A stretch of 64,000 nt of DNA from Stercorarius parasiticus (taxonomy: Eukaryota > Chordata > Aves > Charadriiformes > Stercorariidae). The stretch covers positions 517,261-581,260 of the forward strand of contig VWZL01003416.1 in assembly GCA_013396915.1 (NCBI GenBank), in the 5' to 3' direction. The notes under the pieces are model-generated. The model had not been told where the DNA came from. It did not search any database and was given only the letters and a program-made list of their open reading frames with translations. Every line of letters starts with the position of its first letter. Positions within the stretch are counted from its first letter, which is position 1. This document shows positions 50,923-61,920 of the stretch, in pieces. A program made the position numbers and the translations under genes.

Positions 50923-52948
50923 AATTACATTAAGAGATCATATTGTACTAACGTCGTTTTGCTGGAGACTGGTAGCACATCTTCTAGATCATCGTACTAC
51001 CCTGCGAGCTTGCATCAACGTCTCTGTGATAAAGCATTTACAAAATGCAAAATGAATAAATAGTCTTTTAATGAAATGTATCCATGAAATGTAGACCATT
51101 TCCTCTCAGAATTGAATTTAGCATTACAAGTGATCGATAACTAGATTTCTGTATCTACTGAAAAGCACTGCTGTAGAGTTGTATAAATAGTCCAGAGTAA
51201 GAAAATACGGCTGATGTTTTATCACCGACTGTCTGAAAACATCCGAAACCAGTTGGCTGTCTTAAATGATTTGTGATCAGATGGATTGATCGTGAATTTC
51301 AACTGTAGGTTACTGGGTCAAATTTAGCTTAACCCCAGAATTATGAGTAATGCTATCGGAGACCTCTGCAAAAAACAATCAGTCCTGTTCAGATTTCTGT
51401 GAATCCGTCAAGTTTTTATTATCATCACTTTTGGAGAATAACAAAAGCCCTGACTCAAAATCTGCTAGAAATTAGGCACCTAATTCAGTATTTCAGTACA
51501 CAGACAGCTTCACTTTAGATACCATGAGCGTTCTCCACTGACTCTTTTTTTTTTTTTAATAGTCTTCACCCAAAGGGGATTAAAACACATAGTTGCAGGT
51601 ATGTGTTAAGTGACTGTGCTGCTCCTTGTGCTGTATACCCTTTATATGCCTAAAAATCCTTTCAGTCCGTAACTGCATGGTGCTCTTCAAGTGCCAATGC
51701 AATACCTGGACACAAACAGGCCTAAGCAGGGAATGGAAGTGCGTGATTTTCTTTGGCTTCTCAACACTGGGCTAAGTCTGTCGGTCGGCACTGCTGTGGC
51801 ATTATTCAGCTTTTTGTTACACAAATGTGTCTGTACAAATTGACACTTGAGTGGTCTGGTACCTGTGCCTAGTGTTAGTCCTCTGCACTGGAATACATTC
51901 ATATTTGTCACAAATGATATGTTGAATAAATGGAATCTGACACTTCTGTAATCAAAAAACATACTTTCTGAAAAGATCGATCCACCTCCTCCAGTCTGGG
52001 GTAGACATTGTGTATCATAAATAGAAATATTTTCTATTTCAAAGCTGCTCATTTAATCAGATGGAGCTTTAAAAAGTTACTTATTTTTTAATTAAGTTAA
52101 TTGTGAATCAGAAATCTGTCTGCTATGAATATGACGGGATTCTAATATCCAGCAATGTGACTAGTAGAGATAGACATTCCTTTTTTTTTTTTAGGTTATA
52201 TATGCTTTTAGATATTCAAACTCCTTTATTGCAGTGTTATCTAGATTTTAACATTTCTGGAAAACTCACTGGCCTCTTCCTCAACCTTTAATTTTAGTGA
52301 GTTTGTATGCTCTGCTGTGTAAACTGGGTCTCTTTCATCTACTGTCATGTATGTGTTTCTTTTCGTGTTCCGCTTCTTGCTGTCAAAGTGGTTGCTCGTT
52401 GTACTAAGGGACCCTGTTTTGGTTCTTCCAACTCGGTAATGCTTAGCCTTGTGCTCGCATCCCTCGTGCTTTTTCCCAAACGGCGCAGGTGCGATCTGAG
52501 TTGCTCGGTGAGGAAGGATGAATGAAGGGTGTTGGGCACGGGTATCTCTGTCTGCTTCAGTTTCCTATAGCCCTGGTACCTAATAACAATGAACAGTTTA
52601 AAAACTGTGGATGTGATTGCGTTCTCCCTTTAAAATAGCTTCAGACAACTTCATCCCGTTACTCCTCCTCTCGCTCTCCAGTGAACGGGGCATGAGCTCT
52701 CCAAATCCTTTCCCATCCTGTTGAGAGCACTCCAGACTGCTAAGTTTTCCAGACTTTTGTTTGTTGTTTCCGTCTGACCTACACAGTTGTCTTTTTCAAT
52801 TGTTTAATGGTGTATACCGATGTGTTTCGAGCTACCTGACTATTAAGGACTGTCTATATTTTGCTACATTGCTTCTCATTTTCATTTCTGTTTTGTCGCT
52901 GTTATAACTGGAAGCCTTAATTAACCACGTACTTCACATGTGTTACCT

Positions 52949-52962
52949 GTTACCAAGGCAAT
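52949..52962. promoter_or_regulatory. X-box-like (RFX) word
   Basis: GTTACCAAGGCAAT consists of two RFX-type half-sites (GTTACC and GGCAAT) separated by AA. It is a close but imperfect X-box. No promoter or gene is visible nearby. Confidence 0.22.
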
Positions 52963-54344
52963 ATTGTCTTTAAATCTGAGGAGGTGGATTTGCTTTCTTT
53001 TTATCCCAAGTGCTCTATTCTGATTTCAGACCTGCACCTGCTTAGCAACAAAAAGACACGTGTTCAAGGGGCTAGCTGTAACCTTGGCTTGAAAGTGCAG
53101 CTGAATCCAGATATGATTGTCCTTAAAAAAAAAACCAAACAACCAAAACAATCAAACTAAAACTCAACCTCTAAGCCTTTAGCAGTAGCCCTATGTGTTA
53201 TAATGACATTAGACTCCAGTGGGGACTATTTCTTTCTTTAAAAAAAACCTTTATTTTTAATACAAAGCAGTAGGGTAGCCCTTTGCGTGGAGTAATCAAA
53301 TCAAATTGTTATGATTTGTGATTAAGGGGGTGATATACAGCTATATACTGCAGCATGTACTGTGTTAGAAATACCCACATTCCTACTGTGGCTTAAGTGG
53401 CTGAAACCTGCAACTTTGCCTGGTGGAGTATAAAGGAAAGACAAACAAGCCTCTCCCCTCACCCCCAATATTTATTTTGTTTTAGCGTAGGAAGATTCTT
53501 CTCGGTTGCATTGTGTCCATCTGCTCTGTGATGCCACCAGCTGCCAGGCATCCCAGCACACGCACAGTTACACCAAATAAGTTGCCCTCCACCCTGCCTT
53601 ATGCTGAAGAACTATCCTGGCTTCTCCAGTTTTCCACCTTGAGGTCTTTAACAGCTCTTCTGTGCCAGGGAGAAATTCTGCGCAGATGAAAAGCAGACTG
53701 TAGAAGGACATAATAATTATACTAGCAGAAAAATGTCAGCAGACTAATGTAGGTCCCCTATAGGGGTTTGAATCATCTTATAAAAAGTGAAGCCATTAAA
53801 TAAAACAAAATGTTAGAGATTTTGTTGGGAGTGACAGAGGCTGCCAAATGTTCTTTCTGCTGTATCTCTGACATTCTGCAATTTTTGGCTGAGTAAGAAC
53901 AGCAGGCTATCTTTCTCAGTTATCAGAGCTCAGATGTATATAAAGGTTTCTTAAGATTGTGAGATGGGGAGAAAAATGTGAACCGTGCCCTGCAAAAAGT
54001 ACTCATCAGGTATCTTATTGTAAATTGTTTCAAAATAAAATTTAAAAAACCCCCAACCCTGCAGCCCAGTCCTGGGAATAAATGAGTTCAGAGGCACTGC
54101 AGAAGCTTGTCAGGATCATCTGGTCTTTCGCCTTTGAATTCAGGCTCAATTACAAACCTGGAATTACAAGGCCAACCCACGCGGTTTCATTAAAGGAAAA
54201 AAAAAAAAAAAATCAAGTGCTAGAAAAATACCTCGTGAGGTGTGACCCCCACATAATACTTACAGCGTTAATATTAAAGATTTGCATAAGTTTAAACAAA
54301 CTTAGTGTTTATAACTACATTAATGAGTCTTTTGAAAGACTCTA

Positions 54345-54400
54345 GGCATTGCCCTTGTTTCACTGATGGGGAAATGGAGGCTTTGCTTGCAGAATTTCTG
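54345..54400 (+). repeat. Possible ancient SINE scrap
   Basis: TTTCACTGATGGGGAAATGG followed by AGGC resembles the TTTTACAGATGGGGAAACTGAGGC core of ancient amniote repeats. The flanks are not alignable, so chance or an undetermined family is possible. Confidence 0.35.
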
Positions 54401-56032
54401 TGAATAGGCTCTCATTATTCTAAGAGGAAAAGATATATTCTTTGACAAGTGTGCAAAGGAAAAAAAATATCTGCCTGTGAGTGGGAGTCCAGTTTTCTAC
54501 CCTGTTTCTCACTAAAAGACTGTAAGAAAGGATTCATACATTACATCAACCACAAATGACATGAGAACTTTCTTTAAGTTACTTCTGAAGCTGGCACCCA
54601 GGAGACTCTTGTTCATGGAGAAGATATTTTTAAATTTTCAAAGAAAAGTCAGAGTGTAACTTTTGTTTCATTCTCCCAGCTCTTTTTTAATCCGTCCCGT
54701 CTCTACTGGGTCCAATGTTCTTATAGGTGAGCCTTCTCTGTCTATTTTTTTTTTCCTCCCAAAGGTAGTGTTAATTCACTAATAATAAAATAACAGTCTT
54801 TGATGCAGAGGTCTATATAGGGCAGCTGTTCCTACACCCTATGCCAGGTAGTACCAGCTCTCAAAGGGCTTTTTCCGGAGAACAGCAAAATACCTGGAGC
54901 ACCACAGTAGCTTGAGGAGAAACTTCTGGTTGATGTTAAATGATGTTCTATATGGATTTTTAAATCAAAGCCATTAATGGTGAAGGTGTCAAAACCCTCC
55001 AAGCACTAACAGTGCCAGGATGTGTTGTGATACCCTTCATTCAACATAGTAATGAGGAATTGTTTGTTAGGATGGTCTGCTACTATAGGGCCAAGTGTTA
55101 TTACAGCTGTAAATAAACTGTGGCTGCAAGGCTGCAGTTACAGAGTAGGAGGTGATATGAAGGTGGATATGAAGGTTCAACATAAGGTGGGGGCAGTGCT
55201 GTCCCCCCACACTGAAGGAAAGGCTTTCTCCTTCATCTATAAGGTTATGCGTCCCACAATAAGAGGAACCAGTGGCCAAGTCCATGGAAAATATGGCCTC
55301 CTTTCTTCGGGGAGACTTTTTCTGGTCATTTGGTTGGCTTTGGGGATTGCTTCATGTTTGTGTGTTTTATGTCCTACTGGTGGAACCTTGGGCAAAGAAA
55401 ACCAAGCTCTGTTCTGGTTTGCTTAACAGTACTTAGCAGTTTACAAGTCTCGTGTTTTCTTGTCTCTTATCTGCAGCAAGAGCTTGTTTCTGCATTCTGA
55501 ATGAATAGTGTTTAGAGCTGCAACATCTTTATTGGCAGTGAGTAATGCCTGAGCCAGAAAGAGCACCGTTTGGTTTGCAGATCCCAAATCAGCCACAGTC
55601 TAATCTGGGCCATGCTTGTGTCATCTAGAATAATTCCACTCGAGCAAATGGCTTTATTCTGGGTATTACGCAAGGTAACTGAAATCAGGATCTGTCTCAA
55701 AGTCTACAGTTCTGACACTGGGGGGAAAAAACCCCACATTTTTGAAACGAAGTAAAAGATGTAACACAGGTAACAGCTACAATCTACACTGGGCCCATGG
55801 TGACAGAATACGACATTTTCAAGCAAAACCTTATGGTGTTGTAACAGACCTGAGACTGCAGCTCTTGCAACAAGAGAGAACTTGAAAACCAAGAGCTCGG
55901 AGCGACCTTATTTGTTCGTTCTTTCTGGAAGAAGGTTTAAATGACATAAGGACCTTGTGGGTTTGGTTGTCTGCTCAGAGACAGGACAGCCTCAGGTACC
56001 TTCCAGTTCCTATAGAAATAAATCACAATGAT

Positions 56033-56079
56033 ATGCACGGTGTTGAAATGCACGGTGATGCGCGGTATAAAATGCGTGG
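56033..56079 (+). promoter_or_regulatory. Candidate TATA promoter with four ATGCRYGG repeats
   Basis: ATGCACGG (56033), ATGCACGG (56048), ATGCGCGG (56058) and ATGCGTGG (56072) lie in the same direction within 47 bases, and TATAAAA (56066-56072) sits between the last two. The last repeat contains GCGTG, the core of an AhR/ARNT (bHLH-PAS) half-site. A start site about 30 bases downstream would fall near 56097 in CTCCGCACGAGCAG. A locally CpG-rich patch in CpG-poor DNA adds weight. Downstream, an ATG at 56144 opens 18 codons to a TAA ending at 56200. Alternatively, AAAG|GTATTC at 56160/56161 could be a weak splice donor of a first exon. I cannot link it to any known gene and a chance cluster is possible. 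Confidence 0.3.
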
Positions 56080-56200
56080 CCTTAGTCGGACCCTCCGCAC
56101 GAGCAGCTCAGCAAGGCAGAAGTAGACAGAAACAGATTTTCTTATGCCTGGACTTGAAAGGTATTCCGAACACAAGCTACACTTAGCAGAATACAGCTAA

Positions 56201-56782
56201 ATAAAAAGTGCCTACGTCATATACTGCAGCTAGATATATTCCTGAAGCACTTTAAACTAAAAAGCCTTTACGATTCTAAACAACCCATATGTCTGTCAAA
56301 GCTGTCATTGTGCTGCAGCAAGTAAAGGAAACAAAACTTAATTTGTAACGAAGCTTCCCCCAGCTGAAAGCACAAGTCTTCCCCGTTCTCATTTAAGCCT
56401 CTGTTCACAATTGCAGCTCGCTCTCTCAGACTCCTTATAAAATGCTTTGCATTTCCTTTTGAATCATGTCAAGTTAATTTTATGGCAAACAATCTCTGTT
56501 TTCTGAAACACACCAAAGAAATATAATTATTGCTGGGTGAAGGGGAGCTGGAAGTAAACCGAACGCAATGCTGGTAATTGTTTTTAGGCGCTGGTGCTGG
56601 GAAGATTCTAGCCAGCTAAGCAAAAAAAATACCTTAAAAATGCCACTAATTATAAATGGGAACCTTTGTAGTACAATTCCAAGATCAGGAGAAGAAAGCA
56701 ACACCCTAATACCAAAAACAAGAAACCAAAGATATTACTCAGCAGATGACATTTTTGGGAAACAAAGCCACTCTCTGGTTCA
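56201..56782. other. Gene-free stretch between the candidate promoter and CR1
   Basis: Unique sequence with a second TATAAAA-like word near 56436-56442 (CTTATAAAATGC). The 104-codon frame 56568-56882 (+) starts in this unique DNA and runs into CR1 ORF2, so it is not a gene. Nothing else recognised. Confidence 0.5.
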
Positions 56783-57330
56783 CTGGTTGCCCCTCTGCTC
56801 CGCTCTGGTGAGAGCCCACCTGGAGTACAGCATCCAGCTCTGGGGCCCCCAATGTAAGAAGGACATGGACCTGTTGGAGTAAGTCCAGAGGAGGGCCATG
56901 AAGGTGATCAGAGGGTTGGAGCCCCTCTGCTGTGAGGACAGGCTGAGAGAGTTGGGGTTGTTCAGCCTGGAGCATAAGAGAAGGCTCCGAGGAGACCTTA
57001 GAGCCCCTCCCAAGTACCTAAAGGGGCTCCAGGAAAGCTGGGGAGGGACTCTGGAGCAGGGAGTGTAGTGATAGGACAAGGGGCAATGGTTTCAAATTGG
57101 AAAAGGATAGACTTAAATGAGATATGAGGAAGAAATCCTTTGCTGTGAGGGTGGTGAGCCCCTGGCGCAGGTTGCCCAGAGAAGCTGTGGCTGCCCCATC
57201 CCTGGAGGGGTTCAAGGCCAGGCTGGACGGGGCTTGGAGCAACCTGGGCTGGTGGGAGGTGTCCCTGCCCAGGGCAGGGGGTGGGACTAGATTGTCTTTA
57301 AGGTCCCTTCCCACTCTAACCATTCTATGG
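56783..57330 (+). mobile_element. CR1 LINE, 5'-truncated, ORF2 C-terminus plus 3' end
   Basis: This is a clear avian CR1. It opens within ORF2 with CTCTGGTGAGAGCCCACCTG and the translated motif [18 protein letters not shown]. An early TAA at 56881-56883 interrupts the ORF directly after LLE. The same frame then continues with [27 protein letters not shown] and RRLRGDL. A frame change leads to LPREAVAAPSLEGFKARLDG (57172-57231). The 3' part (GGTCCCTTCCCACTCTAACC, then ATTCTATGG ending at 57330) is the typical CR1 tail. CR1 copies end in short octamer repeats and lack poly-A and target-site duplications, as here. The copy is a dead 5'-truncated insertion. It shares a 91-base identical block with the fragment at 59075-59225. 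Confidence 0.96.
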
Positions 57331-57904
57331 TACATAACTGAAGAAATGTTCCCTTGCTTTAACTTTCAAATTTTTTGAAGTGACAAGGTGAGATCTTAGG
57401 ATGTTTAGCTTTGACCTCGTTCTGCTCCTACTGCTGTTAGTGGGGGTTTCATCACAGGGACAGTCTGTTGTAGCCAAAACAACGCATTGGCAATCCTTAC
57501 ACAAAGGTGCGGTCCTCGTATTAGCGTGCCATGCTTCCAGAAGGCTCAGCTGTACCTACCTGTGTGGAGACAACATGTCTCAGAATTGACTGAAGTATCT
57601 ACTGTGCTTTCTTTTCTCGTGTAGACTAAGTGTTTTTGAACTTGTTTGTTTTGGTGCTTTTGAAGTACAATTGTTTTCAATTACTTTTGATATAAGTGGC
57701 ACTACAGGCAAGCGAGGCTGGCAAGATCTGGTCCTCATTGCGAACATTTCACAGTTGTAATCATCTAAATTGCCTTGTGAAATTGTTCATTAGATAAAAA
57801 TTAATAAATCCTATAAATGAAATCCAACGCACCGTTAGGCTGTTGACATTAAATCTGGCATAAAAACATAGCTGTAAATGAAGTCATTTATATACACATT
57901 GATT
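57331..57904. other. Gene-free spacer after CR1
   Basis: AT-rich unique sequence. The 62-codon frame 57401-57589 (+) has a hydrophobic LLLLLLVG-type N-terminal stretch that resembles a signal sequence, but nothing recognisable follows and there is no supporting context. Confidence 0.5.
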
Positions 57905-58020
57905 TGGGGCCAAATCTTGAGGTCCTCGAACAATTTTTAAACCAGTGTTTATGCTGGCAAGTCTATTGAATGGGAGTGAAAACAGTGGTGTAAGTTATAG
58001 CTCTGCGAGCGATTTGGGAA
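57905..58020. repeat. Ancient palindromic amniote repeat, fairly complete
   Basis: The segment runs from GGGGCCAAATCTTGAGGTCC through CTATTGAATGGGAGTGAAAA to TCTGCGAGCGATTTGG. The known pattern is a self-complementary element, GGCCAAAT(T)CTGAGGTCCTTACTCA...CCATTGAAGTCAATGGGAG...ATTTGGCC, and both ends and the centre are represented here. I know it from reptile and bird genomes but cannot name it with certainty. It suggests an old MITE-like DNA element. Confidence 0.5.
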
Positions 58021-59074
58021 GATTTAATTTTTTTTTATGCATGCAGCATATGGCGAGAGAGTTCGGGATCTTGAGGAGAACAGACTTCTCCATTTCCCTG
58101 TTTCTGACCACACAAAGAAATGAATGTGTAAATTAGTACAGTTACGGTGACTTCTGTACAGAGCCACGTGTCTGGGGCCTTGGAGTCTCGGTAGATGGGA
58201 GAGTGTTCTTCCCACTGAATATTGCTGGTTTTTTTATGTAAATACACCTACTAATGCTGTAACGGACCCTAGGGTTGCCTCAAGTTATAGTCTGGTGAGA
58301 GAGAGAGTGTACTGAACTAAAGGCATATGTTTAATTGGAATAGTAATGAGAAGAAAATTTTCTCATTCGTTACAGGATGAAACCAAAATAACACTTTTCA
58401 AATCAATGGAGCTACTTCATGATTATATCAACAGCTCTGAAAAATCGAGCTGAGCCTCAGGTTTTGGGGGTTTTTGTAGTCTCTTCAGGAAAAAAAATGA
58501 TTATGAGTTGTCTCGGATGAATTAAAAAAAAAGGTTAGAAAATGAGTGATTCTGTAAACACAATTTTAGTCTATCGACAGATGGGAGAAATGGAGAACAG
58601 GTTGTAAAAGTATAAGCTTAAAGCATTATTAATATTGTACTGTTACTGAGCCAACTTGTAGAGGAACTGAAAAAACATCCTATTGGTTAAGTAATCACTA
58701 CACATATGCTTTTGGAGATTAATACTTTGAATTTTCAAAGCTTTTATATGTGTCAGTTCTGCTAAAAGGATGAAACTGCAAAAATGCACTGGTAGCAAGT
58801 TTAAAGCATTAATAGCAATGTCAGATACACTTTAAGGATAATCACAACTCCTTTACGTCCAGTAGACCTTGTAGCCTCAGATATGGAAATAAGACTTTTG
58901 ACAACTAAAAATGTTTGAGAAAGGGGGAAAAGGCCAAATAATGTTGCATAATACTTAAAACCTGGGTAGCTATTTCATGCCTTGGTTTTGAGTTCCATAT
59001 TCCGTGCTATACGTAGGCAATAGCGGTGGTTTTTAAAAGTGATTGCACAATCACTGTGGCTTCCTCCCCTTCCG
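58021..59074. other. Gene-free spacer between repeats
   Basis: AT-rich unique DNA with no frame above 70 codons and no recognised repeat. A run of T8-T9 lies near 58028. Confidence 0.5.
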
Positions 59075-59225
59075 TGGCCCCATCCCTGGAGGGGTTCAAG
59101 GCCAGGCTGGACGGGGCTTGGAGCAACCTGGGCTGGTGGGAGGTGTCCCTGCCCAGGGCAGGGGGTGGAACTGGATGATCTTTAAGGTCCCTTTTTAACC
59201 TAAACCATTCTATGATTCTTATGAT
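59075..59225 (+). mobile_element. CR1 LINE 3'-end fragment, short
   Basis: About 150 bases of CR1 3' end start abruptly at TGGCCCCATCCCTGGAGGGG. Positions 59078-59168 are identical to 57194-57284 in the larger CR1 copy. The tail reads GGAACTGGATGATCTTTAAG, GGTCCCTTTTTAACCTAAACC, then ATTCTATG, ATTCTTATG and ATGG. These degenerate octamers are the normal CR1 terminus. Severe 5' truncation is typical of CR1. The fragment is in the same orientation as the larger copy, 1.9 kb away. Confidence 0.95.
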
Positions 59226-61779
59226 GGTAACTGAATTTTTAGAGACTTTTTATTTTAAAGTAATAGCACTGCTTTATTGAAGGGTGCGTATTAAAACATT
59301 TCAAGTATAGATGTAACTTCGAGTCCTCAAACTACCCACCTGAAAGTCACGTCTAACTCATATTGGGGGGAATAGGATTGACTGAGATTTACTTACATCT
59401 GGTGGTTTAACTATATATTTAATGCTAGATAGTTTGGCTGCGTGACAAGAAATGCAGACAGGAGACAAAGTCTTCTATCCATGAGCTCTTGTATAGTGTT
59501 GGAACACCTTTATTGCATATCATATTCACTGATGGCTATTCCCTCAAGTTGTTAATCATTAATGAAGACGGGGAAAAAAATTTAGCTACGAGCTAGTTTC
59601 AGTTTTAAGATACGTGATTTAGAACTGGGATGCAAAAGATTTATTTCGAGTGATATCAAATTTGGCTTTGATCTGAGTTTTAAGTATGTTTATTAACAAA
59701 CTGGGTCCTTTGTGAGAACCAGACAGGTGAATCGCCAACACCTCGCAGGATCACGCCCCACGCTTGAACACTCATGGTGTCAAGCCATGCTTGTAGAGAT
59801 GTGTAAGATGAGAATATATTTAACTGTATCACTAAATCTAAACATGTTAAGATATATTATGAAAAATCTAGGGTCTTATTCTGATGCTTTGATTAATGAT
59901 GATTAGTGCTGACTGGCACTACTCATAAAGCTGTGTCTGGTTTAAGAGGCGTTGCCTGCGATCGTGACGGAAACTGGGTCAAAGCCAGAAGCTTTTCAAA
60001 GTCCCATGAAGTGTTTATTTGCCATGCTAGCAAAATATTCATCTCTGAGGTTTGTTTCTGGATATTAGGTTTCAATGCCTGAAACCTACAATGGATGACT
60101 TCAGATTTCTGATTACATAGGAGACAAATCAGGCCCCCAAGAAGTCTTTGTCTTTTTCTTTTTTTTTTCCCCTAACAGTGTCTACTATTTTATAAGGAAA
60201 TTCAGCTTCGGGACACAGCTGACCTAGGGACAACTTTGCTTAATATTACGGGTTGCATGAGCCTAGAGAGGAGACATATATATCATCTATGAATGTGTCA
60301 TCTTTGAATCCTAATAGTAACATGGGAAATTAGAGAAACTGCTAGATCACTGAAGTAAGGTAAAAAAGACAAATCACCTGAGGGTGCCCCGGGATCGCAG
60401 CACTAGAATATTTGTGTTTTCTTTATTTTAATATTTTCATTTATTCTTTTCCTGGTAAGGGCCCCTTCACACCCAAAGAAGGAAGAAAATATCCTCATGG
60501 TGTTAAAATGGTCAGCATTAAATGAAGGAGTTTCTTGTAGTATGTCCTATGTATTCCATTATATTTATAAAGCATTTTTATAACAATCTTTCAACGACTA
60601 TTTGAGGTTCCCTGTAAGCTTGCTCAAGATGTTAATTTAACTCTTGAGAACATCTGCTTTGATTATTAAAAATAATCACAGAATGGATTAAAATAATTCA
60701 AATAAGCTTTTAAATTTTCCTCACTGGTAGCATATATTTTCCTTAAAATTTTAACACCATAATATTTCAACCATGCGATTACTCCAGACTGATTTTTGAT
60801 TCTGTTCAAGGGAAAAACACAGTGTGTCTTTGGAACCCCACCTGTTTCTACCACAGTCATTACAAGAGTCCTCCTAGACATTAGTACAGACTGTTCCAGA
60901 AGGTGAAATAAATGTTTATAATGAAATGAAAGAAAGGAAAAATGGAAATGAGTGTAAGCACTTTAAGACATTGTTAGGCATTGTTTTTGAGGTAAAGGTA
61001 ACCCTCACTTTTTCATCATGTCAGGAAGTCTTCAGCTGCGCAGCACCTTTGAAAATCAAGCCATTCCTATGAAGTTTGAGGTCTGAAGTTGCACTCCCTT
61101 TTATACATTTGCCCATAGCTGCTTATTGATATTTCATAAGCATAATTATATTTATCTCATTAATGTAACTCCTCCAGTTACGAAACTTTAAGCTGCAATC
61201 AGAGAGAGAATAACTAACCAACCCAGAAAGGAAAACATAAAGGTCTTATCTGCCTCAAAACTCCTGGGCTTCTGTGTTTTGCTTCTTGTCTAAAGACTGT
61301 GCATGAGGGTGTGAATTTAGGAGCTAAGCAAGCTGACAATTTCTCTTCAAAGTCATCCTTACTGCAATTCATTTTCAGCCTTTTCAGTCTCCCTCAGACA
61401 GTTACGAAAGACAGCTTTATTATGCAGCTCTCTTTTTCCCCCTATTTTTGTACATATCCTTTTCTGTTTGTCATGTTTAGGGCACCTTCATTCCCTCTGT
61501 CTCACAGAAGCAGGGGTGATTACTTTAGGTGTGGAAGTCTCCTCTCTTTGCTTTTGGACAGTAAAACGTGGTATTATTTTCCATTATTCTTCATTAATTT
61601 TAGTGGGTATTTTCTGGACGAGTGTTAAAGTGGCAAGGCCCCCATGGTAACACAGAGCTACAGTTACAAGCCGGGAAAGGCTAAACTTGTATTAATAAAA
61701 TGACTTTATGTTGTCCTTGTGAGATGTATTAGCTACTAGCTGCATTACAGCACCTTCCCTTCTATATAAATCCCCGGGA
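59226..61779. other. Gene-free stretch
   Basis: AT-rich unique DNA. Frames reach 109 codons (61299-61628, +), which is serine-, phenylalanine- and leucine-rich and shows no domain. No transposon, RNA gene or regulatory cluster is recognised. Confidence 0.5.
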
Positions 61780-61920
61780 GAAGATGTAGGAGCTGGAAAG
61801 GGACTGGAAGATATCTTCAATCCTGTTTAATACCTTCCCTTTTCTTGTGGTGATTAAAAATACCCCTGAGGCTAATCCTGACAAATCACCCTCATCCTGA
61901 AAGGTAGAACTGATATGTGC
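61780..61920 (-). mobile_element. Possible old CR1-like 3' end, minus strand
   Basis: Read on the + strand, ATGTAGGAGCTGGAAAGGGA, CTGGAAGATATCTTCAATCC and, further on, AGGCTAATCCTGACAAATC follow the order of a reverse-complemented older CR1 tail (GGACTGGAAGGGACCT...GTCATCTAGTCC...CCCTGACAGGTG). The match is loose, the terminal octamer is not clear, and nothing recognisable follows on the ORF2 side. Confidence 0.33.

Larger units (their letters stand above)
50923..56030. other. Gene-free stretch
   Basis: No gene recognised. A minus-strand frame of 121 codons (51687-52052) and a plus-strand frame of 124 codons (55052-55426) show no domain. A16 lies at 54197-54212 and A/C-rich DNA at about 53127-53165. 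A MIR-like word (TTTCACTGATGGGGAAATGG) occurs at 54358-54377. An X-box-like word is listed separately. Confidence 0.5.

Noticed and set aside
56568..56882. 104-codon plus-strand ORF
   Set aside because: Its C-terminal third is CR1 ORF2 and the rest is unrelated unique DNA, so it is a chance fusion of reading frames.
57124..57378. 84-codon plus-strand ORF with a conserved-looking LPREAVAAPSLEGFKARLDG
   Set aside because: This is the C-terminus of CR1 ORF2, not a host gene.
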